A stretch of DNA of 49,673 nt. Origin: Tropicibacter oceani. GTDB lineage: Bacteria; Pseudomonadota; Alphaproteobacteria; Rhodobacterales; Rhodobacteraceae. The notes under the pieces were generated by a model. The model was not told where the DNA came from, did not search any database, and worked only from the letters and a program-made list of their open reading frames with translations. This document shows positions 25,565 through 33,994 of the stretch, in pieces; position 1 is the stretch's first letter; every line of letters starts with the position of its first letter. Where the stretch lies: assembly GCF_029958925.1 (NCBI RefSeq), contig NZ_CP124619.1, positions 1 through 49,673 of the forward strand, given 5' to 3'. Made by a program: the position numbers and the translations under genes.

Positions 25565-26545
25565 ATGGCCCGCAAACGCCTGACCCCCGCCAATCCGATG
25601 TTCATCCCCGACGACGGGGCCCTTGCCCCCAAACCCCTGCCGCGCGCGCCGATTGCCGATGTGGCGGGCGATGCTTCGGCCACGTCTGCGCTGCGCGAGC
25701 TGAGCGATAGCATCGAACAGGCCCGCGCCAATGGCCGCATGGTGCTGGATCTGCCTCTGTCTGCGGTGGTTCTGGACCATCTGGTGCGTGACCGGGTTCT
25801 GCTGGATGAAGGCGAGTTAGAGACGCTTGTGACCTCGATCCGGGCGCGGGGTCAGCAAAACCCGATCGAGGTGGTGGCGCTGGGGGATGGCCGCTATGGG
25901 CTGATTTCCGGCTGGCGGCGCTGTCAGGCGATTGCGCGCCTGGCGCAGGAGGGCGAAGGCCCCGGCACCGTGCAGGCCCTGCTGCGCCGCCCCGAAGACG
26001 CGCCCGAGGCCTATCAGGCCATGGTCGAGGAAAACGAGATCCGCGTCGGGCTAAGCTATTTCGAACGCGCCCGGATTGCCCTGAAAGCGGTTGATGCCGG
26101 TGTGTTCGAGACGGAAAAAGCCGCGCTTTTGACCCTGTTCCAAAGCGCCAGCCGGCCCAAGCGGTCAAAGATCCGCAGCTTTGCCCGGGTGGTGCAGGCG
26201 CTGGACGGCGCGCTGCGCTTTCCGGCGGCCTTGGGTGAACGGCTGGGGCTGGCGCTGGCCAAGGTGCTGGAGGAAGACCCGGGGCTGGCCCTGGCCTTGA
26301 CCCGCGCCCTGGGCGATGCCGCACCGGACAGCCCCGAGGCCGAACAGGCGGTGATCCAGAGCATCATGAAGCGCCGCAGCAAGGCCGCCATCAAGGCACG
26401 CGGCAAGCCCGGGCCGCAAGATCACCAGATCGCCGCGGGGCTCAAGCTGCGGGTCAAGGAAAACCGGATCGAGATCACCGGCGCCAAGGTCGACGAGGCC
26501 TTTCAGGCCCGGCTGATGGCCTGGCTTGAGGCGGAAATGAAATAG
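25565..26545 (+). CDS. parB: ParB partition protein
   Basis: A 326-residue ParB/RepB-family protein. The conserved N-terminal domain contains LVTSIRARGQQNPIEVV, ISGWRRCQAIARL and the ENEIRVGLSYFERARIA segment, followed by helix-turn-helix sequence (TLFQSASRPKRSKIRSF) and a small C-terminal dimerisation region. AGGAGAG precedes the ATG by eight bases. It is expected to bind the 18-bp palindromes at 26589 and 27657 and spread from them. The gene ends in a hairpin terminator and faces rmlA tail to tail. Confidence 0.93.
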   Translation: MARKRLTPANPMFIPDDGALAPKPLPRAPIADVAGDASATSALRELSDSIEQARANGRMVLDLPLSAVVLDHLVRDRVLLDEGELETLVTSIRARGQQNPIEVVALGDGRYGLISGWRRCQAIARLAQEGEGPGTVQALLRRPEDAPEAYQAMVEENEIRVGLSYFERARIALKAVDAGVFETEKAALLTLFQSASRPKRSKIRSFARVVQALDGALRFPAALGERLGLALAKVLEEDPGLALALTRALGDAAPDSPEAEQAVIQSIMKRRSKAAIKARGKPGPQDHQIAAGLKLRVKENRIEITGAKVDEAFQARLMAWLEAEMK

Positions 26546-26546
26546 A

Positions 26547-26574
26547 CTCTAAGCCGGGGTTTAGAGCCTGTTTT
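26547..26574 (+). terminator. Intrinsic terminator of parAB
   Basis: CTCTAAGC and GTTTAGAG form an eight-pair stem (one G-T pair) with a CGGG loop at 26547-26566; a run of five Ts lies at 26570-26574. It begins just two bases after the parB stop codon. Confidence 0.65.
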
Positions 26575-26588
26575 TCTACAGCCTGAAA

Positions 26589-26606
26589 TGTTTCGCGCGC
26601 GAAACA
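26589..26606. promoter_or_regulatory. parS: parS-like palindrome, copy 1
   Basis: TGTTTCGCGCGCGAAACA is a perfect 18-bp palindrome 43 bases after parB. Its arms TGTTTC and GAAACA equal those of the chromosomal parS consensus (TGTTTCACGTGAAACA), but the centre is two bases longer. An identical copy lies in rmlD. Likely the ParB-binding centromere. Confidence 0.75.
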
Positions 26607-26610
26607 GAGT

Positions 26611-27480
26611 CTATTTCAGCAGTCGCAACAGGTACTGCCCATAGGCGGTTTTCTGAAACATCTCGCCGTGGCGGCGCAGGGTATCGGCGTCGATCCAGCC
26701 CTGGGCATAGGCGATTTCCTCGGGGCAGCCGACCTGCAACCCCTGCCGCGTCACAAGGGTGCGCACGAAATTGCCCGCGTCCAGCAGGCTGGCATGGGTG
26801 CCGGTGTCCAACCAGGCATAGCCGCGCCCCAGCTGCTGCACCGACAAAAGCCCGTCCTTCAGATAGCTTTCCAAAAGCGAGGTGATCTCAAGCTCGCCGC
26901 GCGGCGAGGGTTTGACCCGATGCGCGCGCTCTGGCGCGGAACCATCGAGGAAATACAGCCCGGTCACCGCGTAGGACGAGGGCGGGACCTCGGGCTTTTC
27001 GATGATCGCACGCACGGTGCCATCCTTGTCGAAATCGACGACGCCATAGCGTTCGGGATCGGTGACGCGATAGCCAAAGACCGACCCGCCCGGCGCGGCA
27101 TCGGCGGCCGCCAGCAGTTCCGGCAAGCCGTGACCAAAGAAAATGTTGTCACCCAGAACCATCGCCGAAGGCGCGCCATCCAGGAAATCCTCGGCCAGCA
27201 GATAGGCCTGCGCCAGGCCGTCGGGGCTGGGCTGTTCGATGTAGGTAAACTGCACCCCCCATTGTGACCCGTCGCCAAGGGTGCGCTTGAACTGGGCCTG
27301 ATCCTGCGGCGTGGTGATCACCGCAATCTCGCGGATGCCGGACAGCATCAACACGCTGAGCGGATAGTAGATCATCGGCTTGTCATAGATCGGCATCAGT
27401 TGTTTCGAGACGCCGGTGGTAAGCGGGTGCAGACGGGTGCCGGAACCCCCCGCCAGAACAATGCCTTTGCGCTGTGTCAT
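26611..27480 (-). CDS. rmlA: Glucose-1-phosphate thymidylyltransferase
   Basis: A 289-residue enzyme that makes dTDP-glucose from dTTP and glucose-1-phosphate, the first step to dTDP-L-rhamnose. The nucleotide loop is GGSGTRLHPLTTGVSKQLMP at about residues 11-30, followed by YDKPMIYYPLSVLMLSGI, a VLGDNIFFGH metal-binding segment and GYAWLDTGTHASL. Length and motifs are standard. It is the last gene of the operon; its start overlaps the end of rmlD by four bases. The stop faces parB across the region with the terminator and first parS-like palindrome. Confidence 0.97.
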   Translation of the reverse strand: MTQRKGIVLAGGSGTRLHPLTTGVSKQLMPIYDKPMIYYPLSVLMLSGIREIAVITTPQDQAQFKRTLGDGSQWGVQFTYIEQPSPDGLAQAYLLAEDFLDGAPSAMVLGDNIFFGHGLPELLAAADAAPGGSVFGYRVTDPERYGVVDFDKDGTVRAIIEKPEVPPSSYAVTGLYFLDGSAPERAHRVKPSPRGELEITSLLESYLKDGLLSVQQLGRGYAWLDTGTHASLLDAGNFVRTLVTRQGLQVGCPEEIAYAQGWIDADTLRRHGEMFQKTAYGQYLLRLLK

Positions 27481-28319
27481 GTTCTCAATTCAGTCACTGT
27501 TTCGGCCAAAGCGGCCTTCCAATCGGGGGGGGGAATGCCAAAGTCGGCTGTCAGCGAAGAACAGTCGAGGCGGGAATTCAGCGGGCGTTTTGCCGGGGTC
27601 GGGTAATCGGCGGTGGGAATGCCGGTGACGGCCACCTGACGCCCCGCCAGACCAAATGTTTCGCGCGCGAAACATTCCCAGCTGGTCGCCGGGGTGCCCG
27701 CATAATGATAGGTGCCGCGGCCCTGCCCCGCCATCAGCGCGCCTGCGATTGTCAGACAGGCGCTTGCGATGCCGCGTGCCGGGGTTGGCCCGCCGATCTG
27801 GTCATCGACGATCGACAGCGCGTCGCGGGTTTCCGACAGCCGCAGCATGGTTTTGACAAAGTTGTTGCCATGCGCCGAAAACACCCAAGAGGTGCGCAGG
27901 ATCACCGCGCGGGCGCCTGATGCGCGGATGCCTTCCTCGCCGGTCAGCTTGCTGCGGCCATAGGCGTTTTGCGGCGCCACTGGATCTGTCGGTTTCCAGG
28001 GCGCATCGCCGGTCCCGTCAAAGACATAGTCGGTCGAGATATGCACAAGGGGGATGTCCAGCGCCGCGCAGGCCTGTGCCATGGCGGTCGGGGCGTCGCC
28101 ATTGACGACCGTGGCCAGCGCCTCGTCTTCCTCGGCGCGGTCGACGGCGGTATAGGCGGCGGCGTTGATCACGGCGTCGGGGGTGTGGCTGTGGATGGCC
28201 TTTGCGCAGGCTGCAGGGTCGCTCAGATCGGCCTGATCGCGGCCCAGAAAGATCGCATCGGGCGCCAGGCGCGCCAGTTCTGTCGCGACCTGACCGGTTT
28301 TGCCAAATACCAGGATCAT
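27477..28319 (-). CDS. rmlD: dTDP-4-dehydrorhamnose reductase
   Basis: A 280-residue NAD(P)H-dependent reductase for the last step to dTDP-L-rhamnose. The Rossmann motif is [20 protein letters not shown], the catalytic YGRSK and [18 protein letters not shown] follow in family order. The ATG at 28319 overlaps rmlB by four bases and is preferred to the longer frame. The codons for CFARET, inside the conserved WxxFA segment, spell the second parS-like palindrome (27657-27674), so this gene may have a second, DNA-level role in partition. Confidence 0.96.
   Translation of the reverse strand: MILVFGKTGQVATELARLAPDAIFLGRDQADLSDPAACAKAIHSHTPDAVINAAAYTAVDRAEEDEALATVVNGDAPTAMAQACAALDIPLVHISTDYVFDGTGDAPWKPTDPVAPQNAYGRSKLTGEEGIRASGARAVILRTSWVFSAHGNNFVKTMLRLSETRDALSIVDDQIGGPTPARGIASACLTIAGALMAGQGRGTYHYAGTPATSWECFARETFGLAGRQVAVTGIPTADYPTPAKRPLNSRLDCSSLTADFGIPPPDWKAALAETVTELRT
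27657..27674. promoter_or_regulatory. parS: parS-like palindrome, copy 2, inside rmlD
   Basis: The same 18-bp palindrome as at 26589, here extended to a perfect 20-mer by one flanking A and T. It lies in the rmlD reading frame (codons for C-F-A-R-E-T), 1068 bp from copy 1. Two exact copies this close to parB make chance unlikely. Confidence 0.65.
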
Positions 28320-29368
28320 GCCTTTGTCCCCAATCTTTCGCCCACCCCGTGACGGGCCTGCAGGGCGCGCCACCAGGGTTCATTGTCCAGATACCATTGC
28401 ACGGTGCGGCGCAGCCCCTCTTCGACGGTGACCGAGGGCCGCCAGCCCAGTTCCTCGCGGATGCGGGCCGGGTCGATGGCATAGCGCGCGTCATGGCCGG
28501 GGCGGTCGGTGACGAATGTGATCTGCTCGGCATAGGCTTTGCCATCGGCGCGCGGGCGCAACCCGTCAAGGATGCCGCACAGCGTCTGCACCAGTTCAAG
28601 GTTGCTGCGCTCGTTCTCGCCGCCGATGTTGTAGGACCGGCCAACCGCGCCCTTTTCCACCACCAGCAGCAGCGCGTCGGCGTGATCCTCGACATACAGC
28701 CAGTCGCGGATGTTGCTGCCGTCGCCATAGATCGGCAAAGCCTTCCCCGCCAGCGCGTTGAGGATGATCACCGGGATCAGCTTTTCGGGGAAATGGAAGG
28801 GGCCGTAGTTGTTGCTGCAATTGGTCAACACAACGGGCAGACCATAGGTTTCATGCCAGGCCCGCACCAGATGGTCGGAACTGGCCTTGGAGGCAGAATA
28901 AGGACTGCGCGGATCGTAGGGCGTGTCTTCGGTGAACATCACCGACGGATCGGCGGGCAGCGATCCAAAGACCTCATCGGTGCTGATGTGGTGAAAGCGG
29001 AACGTCTCGGGCTTGCCTTGGGCGACCCAATAGCTGCGCGCCGCTTCGAGCATGTTGTAGGTGCCGGTGATGTTGGTTTCGATGAAATCGCCGGGGCCGT
29101 CGATCGAGCGGTCGACGTGGCTTTCGGCGGCCAGATGCATCACCGCGTCGGGCTGGTGCGCCGCAAAGGCCGCATCCAGTGCGGCGCGGTCGCGGATATC
29201 GGCCTGCACAAAGCTGTAACCGGGGGCGTCCGCGACACTGGCCACGTTATCAAGGCAGGCGGCATAGGTCAGCGCATCGAGGTTCACCACCTGATGCCCG
29301 CGCGCGATGGCCAGACGTACAACCGCAGACCCGATGAAACCGGCGCCGCCGGTGACCAGAAGTTTCAT
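28316..29368 (-). CDS. rmlB: dTDP-glucose 4,6-dehydratase
   Basis: A 350-residue short-chain dehydrogenase/reductase-family enzyme that converts dTDP-glucose to dTDP-4-keto-6-deoxyglucose. The NAD-binding motif [14 protein letters not shown] is at the N-terminus, with [20 protein letters not shown] (the catalytic D-E pair), the YSASK catalytic motif and [14 protein letters not shown]. Its product feeds RmlC and probably also the DegT aminotransferase at 1979-3202. It starts three bases after the end of rmlC and overlaps rmlD by four bases. Confidence 0.97.
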   Translation of the reverse strand: MKLLVTGGAGFIGSAVVRLAIARGHQVVNLDALTYAACLDNVASVADAPGYSFVQADIRDRAALDAAFAAHQPDAVMHLAAESHVDRSIDGPGDFIETNITGTYNMLEAARSYWVAQGKPETFRFHHISTDEVFGSLPADPSVMFTEDTPYDPRSPYSASKASSDHLVRAWHETYGLPVVLTNCSNNYGPFHFPEKLIPVIILNALAGKALPIYGDGSNIRDWLYVEDHADALLLVVEKGAVGRSYNIGGENERSNLELVQTLCGILDGLRPRADGKAYAEQITFVTDRPGHDARYAIDPARIREELGWRPSVTVEEGLRRTVQWYLDNEPWWRALQARHGVGERLGTKA

Positions 29369-29371
29369 GGC

Positions 29372-29926
29372 TTATCCTTGGTACGCGAAGGGGCTGTCGA
29401 AATCCGCAAGCGGCACGGCTTTTTCGTCCTTTTCGGACAGGGTCGGGGTGCCGGTCAGGGGCCAGTCGATGCCGCAGCTGTCCCAATGCACGGACCCGTC
29501 CGCCTGGGGCGCATAGCCGTGCGAACATTTGTAGATGATCTCGGTCATCGGTTCGAGCGTGACAAAGCCGTGCAGGAAGCCTTCGGGGATCAGCAATTGC
29601 TTGCCGTTGTCAAAGCTCAGCTCGGCGCCGATCCAATGGCCATAGGTCGGGCTGCCGCGGCGGATGTCGACGGCAACATCGAACAGCCGTCCGCGCCCGC
29701 AGCGCACCAGTTTCGCCTGGGCATGGGGGGGCGCCTGGAAATGCAGGCCGCGCAGGGTGCCGGTCTGTTCGGACATCGAATGATTGTCCTGAACGAAATC
29801 AATGTCATACCCGGCATCACGCATGCGCTCGGCGCTCCAGCTTTCGCTGAAGAAACCGCGGTTGTCGCCGAACCGTTTGGGGGTGAGAAAGGCAAGACCG
29901 TCAATCGCCGTGGTTTCGATGTCCAT
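29372..29926 (-). CDS. rmlC: dTDP-4-dehydrorhamnose 3,5-epimerase
   Basis: A 184-residue cupin-fold epimerase that inverts C3 and C5 of dTDP-4-keto-6-deoxyglucose. Family motifs are FSESWSAERM, FVQDNHSMSEQTGTLRGLHF with the catalytic His, GRLFDVAVDIRRGSPTYG, and the IPEGFLHGFVTLEP segment. The ATG at 29926 gives the family length; GGAG lies close upstream. It is the first gene of the rml operon. The promoter lies in the 146-base divergent region before the GlfT1-like gene, where a TTGACA-like hexamer occurs at 30004-30009, but no good -10 is seen. Confidence 0.96.
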   Translation of the reverse strand: MDIETTAIDGLAFLTPKRFGDNRGFFSESWSAERMRDAGYDIDFVQDNHSMSEQTGTLRGLHFQAPPHAQAKLVRCGRGRLFDVAVDIRRGSPTYGHWIGAELSFDNGKQLLIPEGFLHGFVTLEPMTEIIYKCSHGYAPQADGSVHWDSCGIDWPLTGTPTLSEKDEKAVPLADFDSPFAYQG

Positions 29927-30072
29927 GGGCTCCGCTGTCCTTTCTTTCGGGTCACACACAGGTGCCTTTGCAGGCGGCGCCAACCTGATGGGTCACGCGT
30001 CATTTGACAAGGGGGGGCGTTTGTGACCTTTGCCCCCGCAACGAAGGGTTGTCCAAGGGATGGGCGGGCGCG

Positions 30073-31062
30073 ATGGCAGTGGGCACAGATCATGGGGCGG
30101 GGCGGCTGGTGGCCGTGGTCGTGACCTACAACCGGCTTGCGCAATTGCAGGTGACCGTGCCGCGCCTTCTGGCCAGCCCCAAGGCCGACCTGGCGGCCGT
30201 TGTCGTGGTCGACAATGCCTCGGATGATGGCACGGCCGAATGGCTCTCCGGGCAAGAGGGCGATCCGCGGCTGACTGTGATCCGCTGCAAGACGAACCTT
30301 GGCGGGGCAGGGGGGTTCGAAACCGGAATGCGCGAGGCGGTCAAACGCTTCGACCCTGACTGGATCGTGGTCATGGATGACGACGCGCGCCCCGAACCGG
30401 GGGCGCTGGCGCGGTTCCATGCAAGCGATCGCAGCGGGGCCGAGGCCTGGGCCGCGGCGGTCTATCATCTGGACGGGCGGATCTGTGACATGAACCGCCC
30501 CTCGATCAACCCGTTCTGGCACCGCAAGGTGCTGTGGCGGACACTGACGGGCAAGGGGCGCGACGGGTTTCATATCGGGCAGGCGGAATATGGCGCGACG
30601 ACCCCTTGCGGCATCGACGGCGCGTCGTTTGTGGGGTTGTTCGTGTCGCGCGCGGGGATCGAACGGGTGGGCTATCCCGATGGGCGGTTGTTCATCTATG
30701 GCGATGACGTTTTGTATACGCTGGGGCTGACCCGGGCGGGGGGGCGCATCCTGTTCGACCCGACGATCCGGTTCGAGCATGACTTTTCCACCATGACCGA
30801 CGCGGACAAGCGGTTTCGCCCGCTGTGGAAAAGCTATTACCACTACCGCAACCTGCTGATGGTCTACCGCATGGCCTCGGGGTGGCTGTTTCCGCTGGTG
30901 CTGGTGGCGGCGGCGGGCAAATGGCTGCTGAAGGTGCGCCACCATTCGGGCGAACGGCGGGCCTTTGTCCTGCTGGTGCTGCGGGCGCTGCGCGACGGGC
31001 TGCTGCGGCGCACGGATGTGCCGCATGACCGGGTGGTCGGCTGGGCGCAAAAGCGGCCCTAG
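30073..31062 (+). CDS. GT2 glycosyltransferase, GlfT1-like
   Basis: A 329-residue GT-A glycosyltransferase. Motifs are LVAVVVTYNRL at the N-terminus, VVVDNASDDGTAEWL, the unusual NLGGAGGFETGM, IVVMDDDARPEPGALARF as the metal site, and CGIDGASFVGLFVSR. NLGGAGGF with a triple-Asp site is characteristic of galactofuranosyltransferase GlfT1 and relatives. With glf in the same window, transfer of galactofuranose, perhaps to rhamnose, is the best guess. The C-terminus (residues about 255-300) has a hydrophobic stretch that could touch the membrane. Its stop overlaps that of the convergent permease gene through CTAG. Confidence 0.82.
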   Translation: MAVGTDHGAGRLVAVVVTYNRLAQLQVTVPRLLASPKADLAAVVVVDNASDDGTAEWLSGQEGDPRLTVIRCKTNLGGAGGFETGMREAVKRFDPDWIVVMDDDARPEPGALARFHASDRSGAEAWAAAVYHLDGRICDMNRPSINPFWHRKVLWRTLTGKGRDGFHIGQAEYGATTPCGIDGASFVGLFVSRAGIERVGYPDGRLFIYGDDVLYTLGLTRAGGRILFDPTIRFEHDFSTMTDADKRFRPLWKSYYHYRNLLMVYRMASGWLFPLVLVAAAGKWLLKVRHHSGERRAFVLLVLRALRDGLLRRTDVPHDRVVGWAQKRP

Positions 31063-31889
31063 CGGTTGTTCAGCAGGTCGCGGTGGTAGCGCCCCATCAG
31101 CAGGACGCCAAAGAACAGCGTGATGACCCCGATCAGGGCCGGCAGCAACAAAGAGATGTAGTCGGGCCTGTAGGTCGGATAGAAACCGGTCCGCATCTCG
31201 CCGGTGACGTGGATCAGCGGGTTGTACCACAGGATGTCCTGGATCGCAGGCGGCAGGTCATCGAACAGAAAGATCACCCCCGAGGCCAGCACCAGCGGAC
31301 GGTTGAGGATGCCCCAGATCTGGCTCCAGACCGGGAAAAGCCCGAACAGAACGCAGTTGACCGACCCGATCCCAAGCCCCAGCAGGATGGCCAGCGACAT
31401 GGCGGCCAGCGCCGGCGACAGGTCCAGCAGAACCTTGGTGTCGGTCACGATCAGCAACGAGGACATCACGATGATCGTGACCAGAACCCCGGTCAGCGCG
31501 TTCAGGAACAGCCGTGCCATGACCGCATCGGCCCAGGTCACCGCCGGATATTGCAGCAGCGGGCGCGAAAAGTTGATCGAACTGCTGACCGTCGAAGAGA
31601 TCTGCTGGTACAGCTGGAACGGCATGAAGCCGGTGGCGTAGAACAGGATGAAGTTGTTGCCCAGCGGCGGGCTGCGCACGATCAGCGAAAAGGCCAGGGC
31701 CATGACCAGGATCGCCCCAAGCGGTTCGAGGATGGCCCAGATGTAGCCGCCCGGGGAATTGCCGTAGCGCGTGGCCATTTCCCGCAACATCAGAGCCGAA
31801 ACCGCCCGGAAACTGGCAAATTTCCGGTTCGGGCGTTCCTGCAGGATACGCGGGGCCTGGGGGGCTGTCAGGGGCGGCGGCAAGGACAT
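31059..31889 (-). CDS. ABC-2 polysaccharide export permease (KpsM/Wzm type)
   Basis: A 276-residue inner-membrane protein with about six hydrophobic segments, starting with ILEPLGAILVMALAFSLIV. The amphipathic lead MLREMATRYGNSPGGYIWAI is the usual start of capsule permeases of the KpsM family. With the ATPase at 33236 it would form the channel that moves lipid-linked polysaccharide to the periplasm. It reads opposite to KpsE and KpsT, an 80-base divergent region lying between them; usually these genes run together. A GlfT1-like gene ends on top of its stop codon, recalling mycobacterial glfT1-wzm-wzt clusters. Confidence 0.9.
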   Translation of the reverse strand: MSLPPPLTAPQAPRILQERPNRKFASFRAVSALMLREMATRYGNSPGGYIWAILEPLGAILVMALAFSLIVRSPPLGNNFILFYATGFMPFQLYQQISSTVSSSINFSRPLLQYPAVTWADAVMARLFLNALTGVLVTIIVMSSLLIVTDTKVLLDLSPALAAMSLAILLGLGIGSVNCVLFGLFPVWSQIWGILNRPLVLASGVIFLFDDLPPAIQDILWYNPLIHVTGEMRTGFYPTYRPDYISLLLPALIGVITLFFGVLLMGRYHRDLLNNR

Positions 31890-31969
31890 GCGGTGGTTCC
31901 GATATTGGCATTCGCCACCTCAGTATGTAAGAGTGCCGGGGAAATCAAAACAGCTTATTGTTGAGTGCC

Positions 31970-33226
31970 ATGAATGATGCGTCACAGGGCGGTGGGGCGG
32001 AACACCCGAAGCCCGTGGTCGCGGCGCCCAAACCCGTGCCGGCAGGCCAGCCGGGGCAGGGCAAGGCGGCCGGGGCAAAGCGCCCCCTGCGCCCGACCGT
32101 TCCGGCAGCCCGGATGAAACGCCGTCACCGGGGGCTTGTGCTGTCCTTCGGTCTTGTGGTGCTTTTGCCGCTTGCGCTGGTGGCGATCTACATGGCGGTG
32201 ATCGCGGATGACCAATACGCCTCGACCGCCGGGTTCACCGTGCGTCAGGAAGAGGACGGCGGCGCCTCGGCGGTTCTGGGCGGGCTGGCGCAGCTGGCCG
32301 GTTCCAGCACCTCGTCGGATGGGGACATCCTGTACGAATTCATCCTCAGCCAGGCGCTGGTGCAGACGATCGACGAAAAGGTCGGCGTGAAAGAGCATTA
32401 CGGCAGCTACTGGGCCTCTGACCCGATCTTTGCGCTCAGCCCCGAGGCCAGCATCGAGGACCTGCGCGAATACTGGCAGCGCATCGTGCGGATTTCCTAT
32501 GACCAGGGGTCGGGGTTGATGGATGTGCGTGTCCTGGCCTTTGACCCCGACAAGGCGCAGGCGATTGCCCGCCAGATCATCCTGGAAGGCCAGGCGATGA
32601 TCAACGCGCTGAACGACCAGGCCCGCGAAGACGCCATGCGCTATGCCGAGGTCGAACTGGACGAGGCCGTGGCCCGCCTGAAAGAGGCGCGCGAGGCGCT
32701 GACCAATTTCCGCACCCGCACCACCATCGTAGATCCCAGCGCCGATTTGCAGGGGCGCATGGGGGTGATGAACGGGCTTCAGCAACAGCTGGCCTCGGCG
32801 CTGATCGAATACGACCTGCTGCGCGAGCAGACCAACGAGGACGACCCGCGCCTGAACCAGGTGCGCCGCCGCATCGAGGCGATCCGCAACCGCATCGGCG
32901 AAGAACGCCGGGCCTTTACCTCGGATACGGTGGGCAGCAGCGGCTTTGGCGAAGATTACCCGACCCTGATCGCCGAATACGAAGGGCTGGTGGTGGACCG
33001 CGAATTTGCCGAGGAAAGCTATCGCGCCTCGCTGGCGGCGGTCGATGTGGCGCGGGCCAAGGCGTCGCGGCAAAGCCGCTATCTGGCGACCTATGTGCAG
33101 CCCACCCGCGCCGAAACCAGCGAATACCCGCAGCGCATGACGATCATCGGGCTGACCGGCCTGTTCCTGTTGCTGATCTGGTCGACCCTGGCGCTGATCT
33201 ACTATTCGATCCGCGACCGCAGTTAG
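31970..33226 (+). CDS. Capsule polysaccharide export inner-membrane protein, KpsE type
   Basis: A 418-residue polysaccharide co-polymerase-like protein. A Pro/Lys-rich cytoplasmic N-terminus precedes transmembrane helix 1 (GLVLSFGLVVLLPLALVAIY, about residues 52-71). A large periplasmic part has coiled-coil character (residues about 220-320). Helix 2 near the C-terminus is MTIIGLTGLFLLLIWSTLAL, ending in YYSIRDRS. The pattern is that of KpsE and relatives, which link the ABC exporter to the outer-membrane channel. The ATG at 31970 is chosen over an upstream TTG. The ATPase gene starts nine bases after its stop. No KpsD-like channel is in the window. Confidence 0.9.
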   Translation: MNDASQGGGAEHPKPVVAAPKPVPAGQPGQGKAAGAKRPLRPTVPAARMKRRHRGLVLSFGLVVLLPLALVAIYMAVIADDQYASTAGFTVRQEEDGGASAVLGGLAQLAGSSTSSDGDILYEFILSQALVQTIDEKVGVKEHYGSYWASDPIFALSPEASIEDLREYWQRIVRISYDQGSGLMDVRVLAFDPDKAQAIARQIILEGQAMINALNDQAREDAMRYAEVELDEAVARLKEAREALTNFRTRTTIVDPSADLQGRMGVMNGLQQQLASALIEYDLLREQTNEDDPRLNQVRRRIEAIRNRIGEERRAFTSDTVGSSGFGEDYPTLIAEYEGLVVDREFAEESYRASLAAVDVARAKASRQSRYLATYVQPTRAETSEYPQRMTIIGLTGLFLLLIWSTLALIYYSIRDRS

Positions 33227-33235
33227 GCGCAGGCC

Positions 33236-33895
33236 ATGATCCGGTTCGAAAACCTGAGCAAGAGCTTTTGGGTGCGCGGCGAACGCAAGGTGGTGATCGA
33301 CCATCTCAACATCACCCTGCCGACGGGGGCGTCGCTGGCGCTGTTGGGGCGCAATGGCGCGGGCAAGTCGACGCTGATGTCGATCATTGCCGGCACCATC
33401 CGCCCCGATACCGGCCGGGTGGTCACCGACGGGTCGATTTCCTGGCCGGTGGGGTTTTCCGGGTCGTTCCATGGCCAGCTGACGGGGGCCGAAAACGTGC
33501 GCTTCATCGCCCGGATCTATGGGGTGGATTCCGATGCGCTGGTGGATTTCGTAGAAGATTTTGCCGAACTCGGGAAACATTTCCACATGCCGGTGCGCAG
33601 CTATTCCTCGGGGATGCGTTCGCGCCTGACCTTTGGCGCCTCGATGGGGATCCGCTTTGACACCTACCTGGTCGACGAGGCAACGGCGGTGGGCGACGCG
33701 GCCTTTCGCGCCAAAAGCCAGAAATACTTCGAGGACCGGGTCAAGAACGCCAGCGCCATCCTGGTGTCGCATGACATGACCCAGGTGCGCGAATTCTGCG
33801 ATGCCGGGATTTTGCTGAGCGAGGGCAAGCTGCTGTATTTCAGTGACGTGGACGAAGCCATCGAAAACCACCTCGAGCTGATCCGCAGCCGGTAG
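33236..33895 (+). CDS. Polysaccharide export ABC ATPase, KpsT type
   Basis: A 219-residue ATPase of the capsule exporter. Walker A is GRNGAGKST, the signature is YSSGMRSR, Walker B ends in YLVDEATAVGD and the switch histidine is in ILVSHDM. The short length, without a C-terminal carbohydrate-binding domain, is typical of KpsT and unlike O-antigen Wzt, so export is not expected to need a glycan cap. It follows KpsE by nine bases and would pair with the permease at 31059-31889. Confidence 0.95.
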   Translation: MIRFENLSKSFWVRGERKVVIDHLNITLPTGASLALLGRNGAGKSTLMSIIAGTIRPDTGRVVTDGSISWPVGFSGSFHGQLTGAENVRFIARIYGVDSDALVDFVEDFAELGKHFHMPVRSYSSGMRSRLTFGASMGIRFDTYLVDEATAVGDAAFRAKSQKYFEDRVKNASAILVSHDMTQVREFCDAGILLSEGKLLYFSDVDEAIENHLELIRSR

Positions 33896-33994
33896 GCGGC
33901 AGGGCAAGCTTGCTTGAAACGGCGGCGCTGCTCATCCATAAGGCGTAGACCGGGTCAGGCCCGCGCCCGGACCTGATCGACGAGACCAGAGCAG

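Larger units (their letters stand above)
26539..26617. repeat. 12-bp inverted repeat joining the ends of parB and rmlA
   Basis: GAAATAGACTCT (26539-26550) and AGAGTCTATTTC (26606-26617) are exact reverse complements 55 bases apart. Each arm contains the stop codon of its gene, so parB and rmlA end with the same bases (AAATAGACTCT). The terminator hairpin and the first parS-like palindrome lie between the arms. Confidence 0.7.

Noticed and set aside
30004-30032. TTGACA as promoter of the GlfT1-like gene
   Set aside because: The hexamer is perfect, but nothing like a -10 lies 16-18 bases downstream.
33904-33913. GCAAGCTTGC palindrome after the export ATPase
   Set aside because: Single ten-base palindrome without a T-tract, second copy or context; chance is likely.
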